Notes under the pieces: generated by a model | Told to the model about the DNA's origin: nothing | The model's input: only the letters and a program-made list of their open reading frames with translations | Database searches by the model: none | Shown: one piece after another, positions 45,161-55,644 of the stretch | Layout: each line of letters begins with the position of its first letter | Position numbering within the stretch: the stretch's first letter is position 1 | Made by a program: the position numbers and the translations under genes | Assembly (NCBI GenBank): GCA_037074705.1 | Contig: CM073590.1 | Span: 7,332,001 to 7,396,000 of the forward strand | From: Zhengitettix transpicula | Lineage: Eukaryota; Arthropoda; Insecta; Orthoptera; Tetrigidae | Reading direction: 5' to 3' | Length of the DNA stretch: 64,000 nucleotides

Positions 45161-45602
45161 TTAAGTGAAAACACAATTACGAAATCTATAAGAGAATGAC
45201 TTACAACACAAACTTCTGGTACACGCTACAGGACAAACAGGCAAGAATGGCCTACAGGCACACACCCTTCGGAACGCAAAAATTCTTGAATTGAGGAAAC
45301 GACACCCAGACGGCATTCAACACGGCTGTTGCGTGTATGTTGAGTGGCGAATCATCTCGGTTTGCGCCAACTCATGAAGCTATCTGTGTACATCTTGTAA
45401 ACATCATCTCACTGTCGTGTTAGTGTTGCCTCGTTGTTGAATCGTTCTGTTGAACGTTTAAGTCATGCTGATGAATTATTTCTAGACTTGAAATGGTAAC
45501 GGCAGAAACCAATTGTTTTTTGTGGCCCCGTAGATAAAAATACAAATTATTCAGATTATGGAACTCCTACATATCCGTCAATCATGGTTTATATCGGACA
45601 TA
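45161..45602. other. Anonymous stretch between two LTR-like elements
   Basis: May be a remnant of the internal region behind the PBS-like motif of the group 2 element, but no gag motif or open frame supports this. Ends in (TA)n at 45603-45617. Confidence 0.4.
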
Positions 45603-45617
45603 AATATATATATATAT

Positions 45618-46853
45618 TGTAATGCATTGAGGGAATGCATTGTTTCGGATTAATGGTCTTGGCCGGCACAGGAAGTGGCAATGTGTACTTAGGATTTGTA
45701 AAGCAGGGCAAGGGACACGCGCGGGTGGCCTGTCGCAAGATGAATCGGTTTAGGAAAGGCATTGTGTCTGGTTAATGGGCTTGACCATCGGCTTGTTGAC
45801 TTGGGATCAAGGCGGACTGAAGGATCTTGGAACAGCGCACATGTGGGGGTGAGAATACAAGTGCAAAGTAATTACGGGTCCTGTCTCGATGTGACAAGAC
45901 AGAGCGGCAAGATATTTTCTAAGTGGGGAGCAGCAGCTGCAGAGTGTAAATCTCGGAGTAATGGAGAAACTGTCAATGAATTGCGACGTAGTCTTGGAAC
46001 AAAGCAGAAGATGGAAGGGACGATCATATATAAAGGGAGGATAAGAATTTGTTAGTTAGTCGAGGAGTGGAGTTAGTTGAGCGTGAAGCTTGGAGTTGAG
46101 TGTCAGAGCGGAGGGGGAGCTGTGAGCACCCAGTATGGAGAAAATTTGTAGCCTGCGAGAGAAATAGCAAAATTATTCAACGATAAACATTTTTGTATGC
46201 AGAACTTCAATCTGTAGTAATATCAAAATTTGACCACTGTCTTCGATGGTAGGAGACCAGGACACAGCATCCAGCGTCGAGTAGTTTCTCCACGAGCAAG
46301 TGGGATGTCCTTCACGAACGGAGAATCAGCTATCGTCGAACCAATAATATGTGTTAGAGTCAGTGTGTAAACGTCCAGTCTATAAAGTGTGTGTGTTATG
46401 ATCGAGCCAAATGTTCCTGAGTAATCGTGAGTTGAAATTTATGGTGTTAATATGTGTAAACGGAATTAAAAGATACAGTCAGGTATCGTTCTCTTCTTTT
46501 GTTAATAAAATAAACTCTTTTAAATTTAGAATCAATCTGGTAATTCTAAGTTCGTTCATAAGTTTCGTCGATGTCTAGACGATTAAATATTTCTGTTTAA
46601 TTTAAAGATAAATGTTGGGTTCTTTGATTATTTAAGTGTTCTGTTCGTTATCAAACCCAGTAAAGACCCATGAGAGAAAGAGTTATATGTATGTTATTTT
46701 ATTAAAATGTAAAATATTTCGAGAATTGGTAAATAAATGTTGTTTGTTATAAAGTCAATAATTTTTCATTTAAAAGCCCATCAGAGTTAATTATTACATT
46801 TTTTATCCACAACGGTGGGAAAATTAAGAAGGAGTCTTTTGTTAATTATTACA
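45618..46853 (+). mobile_element. LTR-like element, group 1, copy 6, with PBS-like tail
   Basis: Starts tgtaatgcattgagggaat after (TA)n. The TATA box tatataaaggg lies at 46027, much farther from the start (about 410 bases) than in copies 3 and 5, so the U3-like part is longer. Blocks shared with copy 2 are gataaacatttttg, gcatccagcgtc and atgtccttcacgaacgg. The late block is tatcaaacccagtaaagacc. The first end is attattaca at 46798, then the PBS-like atccacaacggtggga, then a second end, attattaca, at 46853 and (TA)n. A 97-codon frame at 45762-46055 has no domain. Confidence 0.68.
46027..46034 (+). promoter_or_regulatory. TATA box in group 1 LTR
   Basis: TATATAAAGG followed by a purine-rich, TE-promoter-like stretch (gttagttagtcgaggagtgg). 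Confidence 0.5.
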
Positions 46854-47409
46854 ATATATATATATATATATCTGTGTGTGTGAACGTGTTTGTGTTTGCC
46901 TGGGATCAGACGTATACGACCATTCTGTTAACGATAAACAGAATTTTTCGTGTGTTATTTGCATTTTACAGCATTCTGAACGATATTATTGGAACATAAT
47001 AACGTTTTCTTCCGTAAAGAAATTAGTTATGCCGGTGTTCTTTGTTTCTGATGAAGACGTTTCCTCGGGCTCTCGCGCTACCTTGTATAAAACTAATCTC
47101 GCCTCCGTTACTGCTGCTCCGAAGAAAATTTGATTAATGAGATCGGAATCCAGAGAAGGATTGTACGTTCCACTATAATTTAAATATAACGAAGATGACA
47201 CGGGCATTGTGTACACTTAGGAACCTCTGCTGATATACAAAGTCTGTATAGGGGTCCTATTTTTTTTACCTGACTCTTATTAAACCTGAACCAGTGCCTT
47301 TATATTTTCATGTGTCTGCATACCTTTATGGATACCCGTGATCTAAATTTCAGACGGTATAAATAACACCTTATCAAAAAGGACTGAAGAAGGAATTTAA
47401 GGTTTGATA

Positions 47410-47830
47410 AAAGGTATAAAATATTATTCAACAAAATAAATGGTATTTATTAAACAATTTATCCTCTCTAGAATTAGATCTGGATATATCAAACTAGCAC
47501 ATAACTTGATCTTTTCTAGTGCTGAGGCTCCGATGTGTCCCCATTGCAACGAGAAATTAACCAGGACGCATATTCTGCGGAGCTGTAATTCCTACTCCAC
47601 AATCAGAGTCAACATCTTGGGTAACTTCGACTTAAACGACCTAGCGACATCTGCCCTGACTATCTTCAAGGTGCTGGAGTTCGTCAAATAAGCAAACATG
47701 TGTAACTTAATGTAGACAAATTTATTGGTTACATGTCATAGCCTATGCCAAGGGCATGCTCGCTAATGACACTATGTTAATGCGACAATAAACAGTTTAT
47801 TAAAAAATGTAACTATTAATTTTAAATTTT
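47410..47830 (+). pseudogene. LINE C-terminal zinc-knuckle fragment and 3' UTR
   Basis: The forward frame 47440-47691 gives ILSRIRSGYIKLAHNLIFSS, MCPHCNEKLTRTHILRSCNS. This matches the segment behind the RNase H domain of I/Jockey-like LINEs (RxGHTRLTHxxL...CxxCxxxLTVxHIL.EC), including the CPHC...H...C zinc-binding pattern. The frame stops at 47691 after FKVLEFVK. The following 140 bases end in aacagtttattaaaaaat and may be the 3' UTR. The upstream RT is absent, so this looks 5'-truncated, typical of LINE insertions. It differs from the fragments at 26.0 and 33.1 kb. Confidence 0.8.
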
Positions 47831-48004
47831 AACTAAACTAATATGAACAAAAAATCTTGTCGCATAAGAAAGTGTTCCTGTGAAAATTAAAGTATTATAA
47901 ATATAAGTATTTTAAATTATGAATTCAAAAATTCTGATTTAAATCTCTCCAATCTTTTCGGTGAATTAAATATTAAAATAAGCTAAATACTATTTTATAA
48001 ATAT

Positions 48005-48210
48005 ATTTTTAGAGTCACAGGCTACATGAGGGTAATCCCCTTTAATAGCATAGGAAGAGATTTGTAAGGAAGTATGGGGAACGCCAGAGGAACGCAGCCA
48101 AGGGTTAACTAGGGCCCCCGGAGTATACTTTGAGGATCCTATCCGGCATTCGCCTAAAAGTGATGAAAACCTGCATCAGGTAGGACGGGCGCTATTTGTT
48201 ACCTTTTTTT
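48005..48210 (-). repeat. Tandem-repeat family R, copy c (partial, reverse)
   Basis: Reverse complement of the family R tail: gctacatgagggtaatcccc, tttaatagcataggaag, gccaagggttaactagggcc, gaggatcctatccggcattc and aacctgcatcaggtagg. Confidence 0.75.
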
Positions 48211-48214
48211 ATTC

Positions 48215-49035
48215 TGTAACTTCCCCTTTCTACCGTATTCTTTATTAGTTTTCAGTGTTCTGACTCACTTTTGCCGTTTGTAATTTCGCGTCTGTTGCTT
48301 CAGAGCTCTGTTCGTCCGTCGACCATATATACATATTGGTAGAATATTTCTCATCAGTCCTACTGACATGGTATATATTGAAATAATTTTGAGCGGACGG
48401 AATTCCATCGTGAAGAAATTTGAATTACGGGGGCCTCATGGCTAACTCCGATTGGACAAGAACCATAAATAAAGAGCGGTTTGAGGAGTTTATTCGCCGA
48501 GTAATCGGAAGGGGATGCTGAGAAATTGTTGAGGCAGAGTTGGAATCGAGATTTAAATGCTATACAATGGACGCGGAGGAAAATTTAACGATTAGTACTT
48601 CAAAAATATCAAATATGGCGCTGGAATCAGGAAACTTCACCATTGGATATTCTAAGCAGCGACCATAAGTTATCCAAAATTGGGAGAGACTCCTAGTTCC
48701 ACCCCGGAACATGTTTTTCTTGAAAAAAATTCCACTTTTCATTATTATAATAAGTGTCTATGACTTCGGAATCGATGTGTCATTTTTCCTCTGCTCAAAC
48801 CATGGGTAACCTGGGATTAAGATCTAATTGCTTAGATATTTGTGGATATATTAAAATTGGAGAGTAAGTTCCTGTTTTTAATGACAATTGAAACAATTAT
48901 ATATTATTTGTATGTCTTACCTGAATAAAATAAACAAATAACTCCTTACATATACGACGCCCCAAAGTAATATTGAACAAAATTTTAACAGTATAGTTGT
49001 AATAGATGTTCACAACATTTATATCGAATATTTCA
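48215..49035. other. Anonymous stretch
   Basis: No gene or repeat family recognised. A 60-codon minus-strand frame at 48560-48742 has no domain. Confidence 0.55.
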
Positions 49036-49037
49036 GT

Positions 49038-49038
49038 A

Positions 49039-49080
<42 letters not shown>
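49038..49080. repeat. (TA)n microsatellite
   Basis: About 20 TA units. No LTR-like element abuts it. Confidence 0.95.
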
Positions 49081-49082
<2 letters not shown>

Positions 49083-49084
49083 GG

Positions 49085-49960
49085 CTTTCCGGCCGGCAAT
49101 TCTATGGAGTCCCGGCTTTTGCAAGTAAAGTGCATACTCGAGCTGCTTCTATAGATCGTGCATAATGTTTCCATTTTTTCGCACGCAATGGTTTTTGTTC
49201 AATTGCAGGGGAGCTGAAGCAGTGAATCTGCATGGGTGTCGTCGACATAAGCTGCCACTAACGTTTTCCGGCGAGTCCCTGGGGAAATTATCTGTCCGTG
49301 AATGTCTCAACAGCTTTTAGGATGGGAAATTCACAACGTCCTTTTTTTCTGACAGTAATCGGCCTCCAATAGACCTGTACGGTCTAAGCAAAGGTAAGAC
49401 ACTTGCATCGCGTATTTACGTTGTCCATAAACTGCGAAATACAGAATAGTAGCCTCGAAAACAATGGAACTTTTACGACTAGTATACAAGTGTTTTCAAT
49501 AAAAGTTTAAAAATAATTGTGAACTAGGAAGGAAAATATTGGACAGTACCGGAAATCGAACCAGGAGGTGCTGTAGATTAATTACCTTCAAACTTCAAGT
49601 CTAAAATTCATTATTCTTTCATTCTACATTTAGTACAACCAGTTCTGTTTGAATATTACTTTTCAATCAGCTTGAAATGCTGGGTTGAACTTTTTTTTGT
49701 AACTTTTTGACAGGCATATACAACTAATTTTTCGGCAGTAACAGTTAAAAAGAAATAAAATTAAATACTCCTCACTTAACGGAAGCTTAGAAAAGTAATT
49801 TGCATTGTTAGCGTGATCCGTTGTCTGATTTGGAGAAGAAACAAGACTTATAAAGAAAAGGTTTTGGTTCGGTATAGAGAAAGTTAAACGTTATAATTTT
49901 ATCATTCAAAAAATATGGAGAACTCAATGACTTCAAACAAACTTTTAATAAATATAATAT
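49085..49960. other. GC-richer segment with a small frame, then AT-rich sequence
   Basis: At 49085-49450 composition rises. A frame of about 53 codons (starting near 49166, stop near 49320) reads FRTQWFLFNCRGAEAV, then LHGCRRHKLPLTF and ESLGKLSVRECLNSF; I recognise no family. It is preceded by ttttgttcaattgcag, an acceptor-like sequence, and followed by gcaaaggtaagac (49388-49400), donor-like. The rest to 49960 is anonymous apart from a B-box-like sequence on the minus strand at about 49555-49575 (tggttcgatttccgg). Confidence 0.35.
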
Positions 49961-49994
49961 ATGTATATATATATATATATGTGTGTGTGTGTAT

Positions 49995-51034
49995 TGTAGT
50001 ATTCAATATAAATAAGCAATTTAAATCGCCACGTTGAAGCGTCAATTTTGGAATGATTTACTTTTTAAACAATTTAATAAAAAAAACAATGCCTCACGTT
50101 GAGGTTCCAATTTTTGTGATTACTTTTAAATGATCAGATACTTAAAATTTAAGTGATCGTATTTAAATTAAAAATCAATATTTTGAGCATAGAAATAGAT
50201 TAATTTATTAAAACAAATTATTGGTGTTATATTTACATATTAATCTTGACGATTTACCACGGATAGGTCTCAGGGCCGACCATCGGCACTTCAATAAAGA
50301 ATATTTATGTTAAAATATTAAATTTACAAAGTTATTAATGCATTCATTTAAACAATCAATACAATATAAAAATATTCAGTATTAAATTTGAACTCGGAAA
50401 TATGACGATAAGATATCATTTACTGGCGGGTGTACAGATAATAAGTTGTGCAGTTTTACCTTACAGTTCTGTTCTACCAAGAAATGGGCTCATAACACAC
50501 ACACACACGGTTATTAATAACACTTTAAAGTGTTTTACTCACAACACTTACTTCGCTGTTCTATCAAAAACTTAAGACCATTCTCAAAGTTTGGTTATTT
50601 GTTGGATGCAATAACCTGGCTCCCCATAAATGAAAAATTGTCTAACTCGTGAATGTAGGGTAGACTCCGAATAACAGTCGGCGTAGTATCGTTGCAGTTA
50701 TTTATTCATAGACTAGAAACCGTAGATCGTTCTACATATTATAGCTGTTAGTTTAAATACAGCCTTGCCTTCCAAATACACATTTTCTGAATTTCTGTAC
50801 TTTCTCTACCGTCTCCTACCACACACTTTCTGAATTTCTGTCTTTCTCCTCTGCCTCCCAAAAACACTCTGGAGGAACTCTGCACGTCTCACAAAATGTA
50901 TTTCGACAATACCCAGCAAGCATGCATTTTCGCTCCACATTCTTGTACACAACTCGTATGTTTTTACGTCGCCAACAATACAAAAGTCGAAAATTTTTGT
51001 TTATTAATTAATTATATTTCTTTTAATTACTGCA
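49995..51034 (-). mobile_element. LTR-like element, group 2, copy 4 (reverse), with two PBS-like motifs
   Basis: On the minus strand it begins tgcagtaattaaaagaaat at 51034 (TA tract beyond). Blocks shared with group 2 are ttaataaacaaaaattttcg and, late, gatggtcggccctgagacc. An LTR-type end, aatcaca, falls at about 50114 and is followed by tggaacctcaacgtgaggc (about 50090-50109). A second similar motif, ttgacgcttcaacgtggcg, lies about 65 bases on (50027-50046), and the final end, atactaca, at 49995 runs into tgtg/TA repeats. Confidence 0.62.
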
Positions 51035-51061
51035 ATATTATATATATATATATATATATAT
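51035..51061. repeat. (TA)n shared between two LTR-like elements
   Basis: The only sequence between the start of the reverse group 2 element and the start of the forward one at 51062. Confidence 0.9.
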
Positions 51062-51848
51062 TGTAGAACTATAAATATGTATATGAAAAAAATTGTTTAT
51101 TTAATTATTGGCGGCGTAACATTGAGTCCAGGTTGCTACGGTAAAAGGCATATAAGACACTCGGAACTTTTGCAGTCACGAGTTACTCGGTCAGATGTGT
51201 GTGTTTGGAGGTCCTGACGAGATAGTAAAGTCAGCAGTTACCCGGATATTCAGCGTCAGAGTGTGTTTGGAGGTCGTGATGAGATACTTAGGAAAACATT
51301 AAAATAAAAAGTCAGCAGAGTTACTCTAATATTCAGAGAGCAGAGTGTGTTTTTAGAGGTATTGATGAAACAGTCAACGTATAGATCGCCAGCGAGCGCA
51401 AACTAAGCGTGTCAATACGAACAAAGTGTTGGAAATTGAGTGAAGAATAAAATTACTGTTGTATAAAATTAAAATCAATCATGTGTGCACAAACCAAAGC
51501 AACTGAAACTAAATAGTATGTAAAGAAAACAAAACATCTGTAAACCTTTATGTAAATATCGTTTAACGCCAGATTTCGATAACTTTGCTAGATTTTTAAA
51601 ACTTTTCAGATTTGTAATAGTTTTTGTTAAAAATATGAAATTTTTATTGTAAGTTTGAATTCATTTTTGTACAGTCTTCATTGGTGGTCCGATAAGTGGC
51701 CCTGACATTAAGATTTCTCATAATAACTTAAAATGTAAAATCAACGTAGACCAAATTTGTAAAATAAATAATTCATGTTATCTCATGAAAAGTTATAATT
51801 TCAAAGTATACTTACTTCCTTTATTCATTTAATAAAAGGGTTTACTAC
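51062..51848 (+). mobile_element. LTR-like element, group 2, copy 5
   Basis: Starts tgtagaactataaatatg and ends ggtttactaca into atatatta: 787 bp. The early block is attggcggcgtaacattgag with a TATA box at 51151 (tataaga). Imperfect internal repeats of about 70-90 bp run at about 51190-51370 (tcagatgtgtgtgtttggag, tcagagtgtgtttggagg, gcagagtgtgtttttagagg). The middle block is ctgtaaacctttatgtaaat and the late block ggtccgataagtggccct. Confidence 0.67.
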
Positions 51849-52178
51849 AATATATTAACCGAATTCAAATACATAAAAACATTTCCACAGTTTATCTGTA
51901 TCACATGCTATTATTTAGCGTACCTGCTTCTTTATTAATTCAAAACATGAATTATGAGAATGAGTCTCTTTTGTCTTACTTAATGCCGTAACTTACTTAC
52001 TTACATACTTAAGGCACGATTGTATGTTGCAATTTTGCCTTGGACACAGAAGAAACTTATATCAAATCCAATGTATTTCTTGGTATGTGTGCTGGTAGAC
52101 ACGAGCAAATTTTGTTCCGAAACCACGTCACAACTCTGTGTTTCACACACAAATTCACAAGTGAATTGTATATGATAA
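51849..52178. other. Anonymous AT-rich stretch
   Basis: Nothing recognised between the LTR-like element and the inverted Helitron copy. Confidence 0.6.
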
Positions 52179-53572
52179 CTAGCTGGGATCCCGGCGTTGC
52201 CCGAGATGTCATTTATCTATAACCATCCATAAGACTCCAATTTTGGTTACTTTTGCGCTATTTTTATGTAAAGCTCCTCGAACCCTATCCCTAAATGTGC
52301 TCACCTCCCATGCCGAAGGGGGATGAAGTCATTGACTAAATATATCGGCCGTTTTTACATGTTAGAAGATGACCACCCCCACAAATATGCGATAATGAAA
52401 AAGAATGTATTCCACGCAAAAATCGGCCGATTACATTGTCTGAAAATTTATTCCCCCGCCCAACACCTCCCAAACCCGTCGCTTAACCAAGGTTGTCACA
52501 ATTAGATTCAGCGACATTCATAGTCTCGGAATTGATTCGAATCTCGGTTGTTTTTGCGGGATTTTATTTAACGTACCTCCACCCCACCCCTAAGCTTGCT
52601 CCCCTCACAGGGGTTAAATTGTACACAACAACATCGGTATAAATACTATCAAAGTAATTAACCCCAGGAAATAATTATCGCAAATATCGACCGTTTAACA
52701 TGTTTGAAAATTTTCACCCCCGACCACTCCCGCTTCGGGGACTTAAACGGTCAAGTTTAATGTCATAATTAAACACAGTGACAATCACGATAGTTCCTGA
52801 TTTCTTTTTATGTAATGCTACTTCACGCCCACCCTTAAGGGTGCACCCTTATGAGTCCGAAAGGGGTTGTAATTATACACAGAGAACATGTAGGGAAATT
52901 TTATTAATCTAATTCATCCCGAAATATATTTAATCGACGCAAAAAACAGCCGGTCAACTCATCCCAACCCAGCCGATACCCGCGCGTTGTCCAGATTGTC
53001 ATAAAAAAAATTCAGGGACATCCATTACCTTCGATTTGACTCAAATCTCGGTTGTTTTCCCGTTATTTTCAAGGAAATCCCCTCCAGCCCCACCCCTATC
53101 ATGCCTACAAACAACATCGGTAGAAATACTATCAACGTCAATGGTCCCGGCATTTATTTATTCCACGCTAATATCGATGATTTAACATGTTAGAAAATTT
53201 CCATCCCATCCACTTCCGCTTCTCGGGGCTAAATAGCCAATTTGATGCTATAATTTAACTGGACGACATCCATAACCTTGGATTTGACTCCAATCTCGGT
53301 TGTATTCGCGTTATTTTATTGCAGCGTTCCTCCATCCAACACCTAAAAGTGCTCTACTGATAATCCCGACCCGCTTCTGAGGGTGGTAGACGCGTCTCAC
53401 CCCAACAGTCGGTAGAAACACTGTCAATATCTGTGACCCCTAAAAATATTTATCCGACTGAAATATCGGCTGTTTTAGCATGTTTAAATATTTCAACCCC
53501 CGTCCACCCCCGCTTCTGGGGGTGGTAGACATGTCTCACCCCGACAGTGTTTGTTTTCTAAATAAAATAGCA
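52179..53572 (-). mobile_element. Helitron-like element, 5'-truncated reverse copy
   Basis: Reverse copy of the inner part of 40131-43102. Its 3' end on the minus strand reads gcaacgccgggatcccagctag followed by host T, the same CTAG-T junction. Homology runs to about 53572, matching position about 41757 of the first copy, and stops there without a 5' head. Pairwise similarity is high (for example the 60-codon frame 52323-52505 matches 42776-42994 minus strand with one residue changed out of 60), so divergence is recent. Confidence 0.85.
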
Positions 53573-53574
53573 TA

Positions 53575-54665
53575 TAATCTATAACTTACATAGATTTTCT
53601 ACCAATTCAATGTTATATTACACATAAATTTCCTCGTGCGTAAGAACTTTCTCAACAACCGTCATAGGCATTCAACATCTGCCGATCAATATACAATTTT
53701 GCTTAGTTGTTTGTCTCTTGTTTCGCCATGCCCGATCATTTTACTCTTTTCTTTCATATAAAGCTTCTATGCTCAAATTCCGAAATTAATTTTACGTATC
53801 ATCTATTCAATAAATCCAACAGTTTATTTACCACAACTAAAATTAATTGCATCGTAGACTAGGGAAAATTTAATAAATTAGCAATAATGCTAACTTCATG
53901 CTCCGCGTTCCTTGCTCGAAAGAGTATCCACATCACAGACATCTAAATCTGCGGTGCGAAGTTATTAAACACGAACATTTAAAGGACAATTCCATAATTA
54001 AATAGTGACGGTAACAATGACACGTCACAAAAGTAATGATCTACGACTTGAAGATTAAACAACTCAGTTGAGATGAAGTTGGCAAGGAGTATCAGTAACC
54101 GGTTTAGAGAATAAACATGTCAGCTCGAAACACTCGTAATATGGATCTCCTTGGCTCAACCGAGCCAAATGAAACGGCTTCAAATAAGCAAAGAAAACAA
54201 GCGAATGGGTGGTATCTATTGTTTAAATTTGTATATTTTTTACGTTGAATATTCGTACGTTGCTGTCGTTGCGTCGCGGACAGATGTGCTTTACGAGAAT
54301 ATGTATGAATAATTTTGAAATGGCCCTCTACTGACTGCAGGCTATTGTCCCGGCCAGGTGTTCGGAAATTCAGTTTAAAAGGTGTTGTCGATCAAGAAAT
54401 TACTTTTAAGTCTGTTGCTGAAAGTGGTTACTGTGCTTGTCACATTCGAAGCTGGGCAGAGAGCTTGTACTACGGCCCGCCTGTAGCACGGAAAAACTAC
54501 ATTCCAGACTTACATATCAGTTTAAACTTGCAGAGCGGCTGGTTGCAGCGTCGATAATAAATATAATTTGTTGTCAATGCTCATAAATATAAACGAAACC
54601 CTCGAGTACCTTGTGATTAAGAACCCACATCTCTATTATGAAGTACTTTTAATTATAAAAAATAT
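53575..54665. other. Anonymous stretch
   Basis: No gene or known repeat found. An 80-codon forward frame (54315-54557) has no recognisable domain but sits in a less AT-rich patch. Confidence 0.5.
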
Positions 54666-54669
54666 CCAC

Positions 54670-55640
54670 TAATTACCCGACCTACCTGATGCAGGTTTTC
54701 TAGAGTTTTTCCTTCATTACTTTTACTAGAATGCCGGGTAGGATCCTTAAAACATAGCCGACGGGCCTTAGTAAACCCTTGGCTACTGTTCACTACCTTT
54801 CCGCATCCATATTTTCAGGTCACTTCCTATGTTCTTAAAGGAGTTTACACCACGAGGTTCACCCTCATGTAGCCTGTTACTCAAATAAAAACTATGGGAG
54901 CAGTTCTCAGCTCTCGCAGGTGGAACTTTTCGGAGAGACGGGCAGACTACCTTCAAGGATGCGTATGTAAGGAGGTGCATGTTTCTGGGTGGCAGACTTT
55001 GGGCATACAGTAAGAGTTGTTCGATATTACTATTAGAACAGTCGGCCAGTTGCCTCCTAAACTGGTCGACAGTCGGAGAAGGGAATGCTGCGTCCCCACA
55101 CCAAACCCTCACCCACCATCGGAAGAGCGTGGGACGTGTACCTAGTGCCTGACATACCTGCTGCAGGTTCTTAGTGTTTTCTCTGCATAAGTTTCAGGCG
55201 AATCTTAGGTAGGATCCTTAAAATGAAGTTAATCCTTCGCTATTTCGCTGTTAACATTGGAACAGACGGCAAGCTGCCTCCTAAACTGGTCGAGGTCCCC
55301 ACAGAAAACTCTTCTCTCGCTATCGGAAGGGCGTGGGACAAGTACCCAATGCCCGACCTAACTGATGCAGGTTTTTCTAGGGTTTGTCCTGCATTACTTT
55401 TAGGCGGATGCCGGGTTGGATCCTTAAAATATAGCCCGGGGGCCCTAGTTAACCCTTGGCTACCTTCCTCTACCTTTCCACATCCCCCATTTCAAATCCC
55501 TTCCTATGCTATTAAAGGGGAGTTGCCACCATGTGGATTACCCTCATGTAGCCTGTTACCCCTAAAAAAAAGCCTTCTTGCTGTACCATTCCGAATTCCC
55601 CCTTTCAAAACTCTTCTTATACTATTAAAGAAATTTATAG
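54670..55640 (+). repeat. Tandem-repeat family R, copy d (about two units)
   Basis: Blocks gatgcaggttttctagag (about 54690), ctgctgcaggttcttagtg (about 55160) and gatgcaggtttttctaggg (about 55366) mark successive units, with aacagtcggccagttgcctc and ggaacagacggcaagctgcc inside them. The tail ttaacccttggctacc to ctcatgtagcctgttacc (about 55449-55560) is the best-preserved example. A 143-codon forward frame at 55223-55654 spans unit borders, has no domain, and is not open in other copies. Confidence 0.75.
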
Positions 55641-55644
55641 AGCA

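Noticed and set aside
46876..47133. 85-codon plus-strand frame beside a LINE fragment
   Set aside because: No RT or RNase H motif in any frame; it overlaps a 76-codon minus-strand frame and starts in a GT-rich tract.
2611..51848. Reading the TA-flanked elements as DNA transposons with TATTGTAAT inverted ends and TA target
   Set aside because: The inverted symmetry is only the short TGTAAT...ATTACA typical of LTRs. Conserved TATA boxes, a late box and PBS-like motifs fit LTRs better, though full-length copies are needed to settle it.
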